The notes under the pieces were generated by a model. The model worked only from the letters and a program-made list of their open reading frames with translations. It did no database searches and was not told the DNA's origin. This document shows, one piece after another, positions 63,772 to 64,000 of a stretch of DNA of 64,000 bases; position 1 is the stretch's first letter; the number at the start of each line of letters is the position of its first letter. Both the position numbers and the translations under genes were made by a program. This DNA comes from Comamonadaceae bacterium. GTDB lineage: Bacteria; Pseudomonadota; Gammaproteobacteria; Burkholderiales; Burkholderiaceae_C. Where the stretch lies: assembly GCA_947475685.1 (NCBI GenBank), contig CANJNC010000004.1:1-64000 (forward strand), read 5' to 3'.

Positions 63772-64000
63772 ATGACTTTGACCCTCTTGGACTGGTTTTC
63801 TTTGTTCATCAATTTCTTTGGTGCTTCCCTCTTGGCTGTTGGGGGGGCCATCAGCGCAGCGCCTGAAATGCATCGCTTCTTGGTCGATGAACACCACTGG
63901 CTAGACGACGCGACTTTTGCAAGCTCCATCACTGTGGCGCAATCTGCACCAGGACCCAATGTGCTGTTTGTCGCAGTCATGGGCATGAATGTAGGCCTGA
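63772..64000 (+). CDS. Chromate transporter (ChrA) second-half protein, cut by window edge
   Basis: The first 76 residues of the partner CHR domain: LDWFSLFINFFGASLLAVGG, AISAAPEMHRFLVDEHHWLD, SITVAQSAPGPNVLFVAVMG. The conserved APGPN hallmark is present and the frame runs off the window end. It pairs with the preceding half-size gene. Confidence 0.82.
   Translation, partial: MTLTLLDWFSLFINFFGASLLAVGGAISAAPEMHRFLVDEHHWLDDATFASSITVAQSAPGPNVLFVAVMGMNVGL

Overview
The window looks like a chromosomal piece of a betaproteobacterium, most likely Burkholderiales. The main reason is a large expansion of Bug (TctC-like) periplasmic solute-binding proteins: ten apparently functional genes (one cut by the window edge), one pseudogene and one remnant in 64 kb. 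These sit among small catabolic operons of the CaiB/BaiF, EthD, HMG-CoA-lyase, fumarylacetoacetate-hydrolase and carboxymuconolactone-decarboxylase types. Base composition is moderate (by eye below 50% GC). I cannot name the genus.

Layout: 1-4.6 kb, two Bug-linked catabolic units (EthD with Bug; CoA-transferase, HMG-CoA-lyase-like enzyme and Bug). 4.7-7.5 kb, a tight minus-strand operon DUF4266 lipoprotein > DUF3570 barrel > RTX-like protein > TlpA thioredoxin. 7.7-9.8 kb, a flavin monooxygenase and murI. 9.9-12.1 kb, a TonB-dependent receptor behind a promoter with a perfect inverted repeat. 12.4-18.6 kb, bactofilin, three Bug genes, a MetX-like hydrolase and trhO. 19.3-21.2 kb, a decaying Bug/amidohydrolase operon with two in-frame TAG codons and a frameshift. 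22.5-27.2 kb, a three-subunit molybdenum hydroxylase translationally coupled to a substrate-binding protein that has no signal peptide. 28.6-36.6 kb, a nine-gene catabolic operon (TPP enzyme, CMD, Bug, PEP-mutase-like, LigB-like dioxygenase, Bug, FAH, NTF2-like, YfcG-like GST). 37-41 kb, an Old-Yellow-type reductase, an AMDase/Asp-Glu racemase relative and another Bug. 41.8-44.4 kb, rubrerythrin, an HdrD-like Fe-S protein and DUF3501.

44.4-47.1 kb is an accessory zone. Toxin-antitoxin modules (a VapC remnant, MazEF, AbrB/VapC) alternate with duplicated fragments of the 3' end of the intact tRNA-Arg(TCT), as if islets had repeatedly entered that tRNA; tRNA-Pro(TGG) follows. 47.3-51.5 kb is a complete aapJQMP polar amino-acid ABC transporter, followed by pobA.

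52.7-60.4 kb looks like a phosphorus-scavenging locus: a metallophosphoesterase, a Tat-type PhoD phosphatase with a Pho-box-like repeat, a TonB-dependent receptor and a dedicated exbB-exbD-tonB set. The window ends with a YgiQ-type radical SAM protein and a split chromate transporter pair, the second member cut by the window edge. No dedicated transcription factor gene was seen apart from the AbrB-fold antitoxins, and no TctA/TctB membrane partner for any Bug protein.
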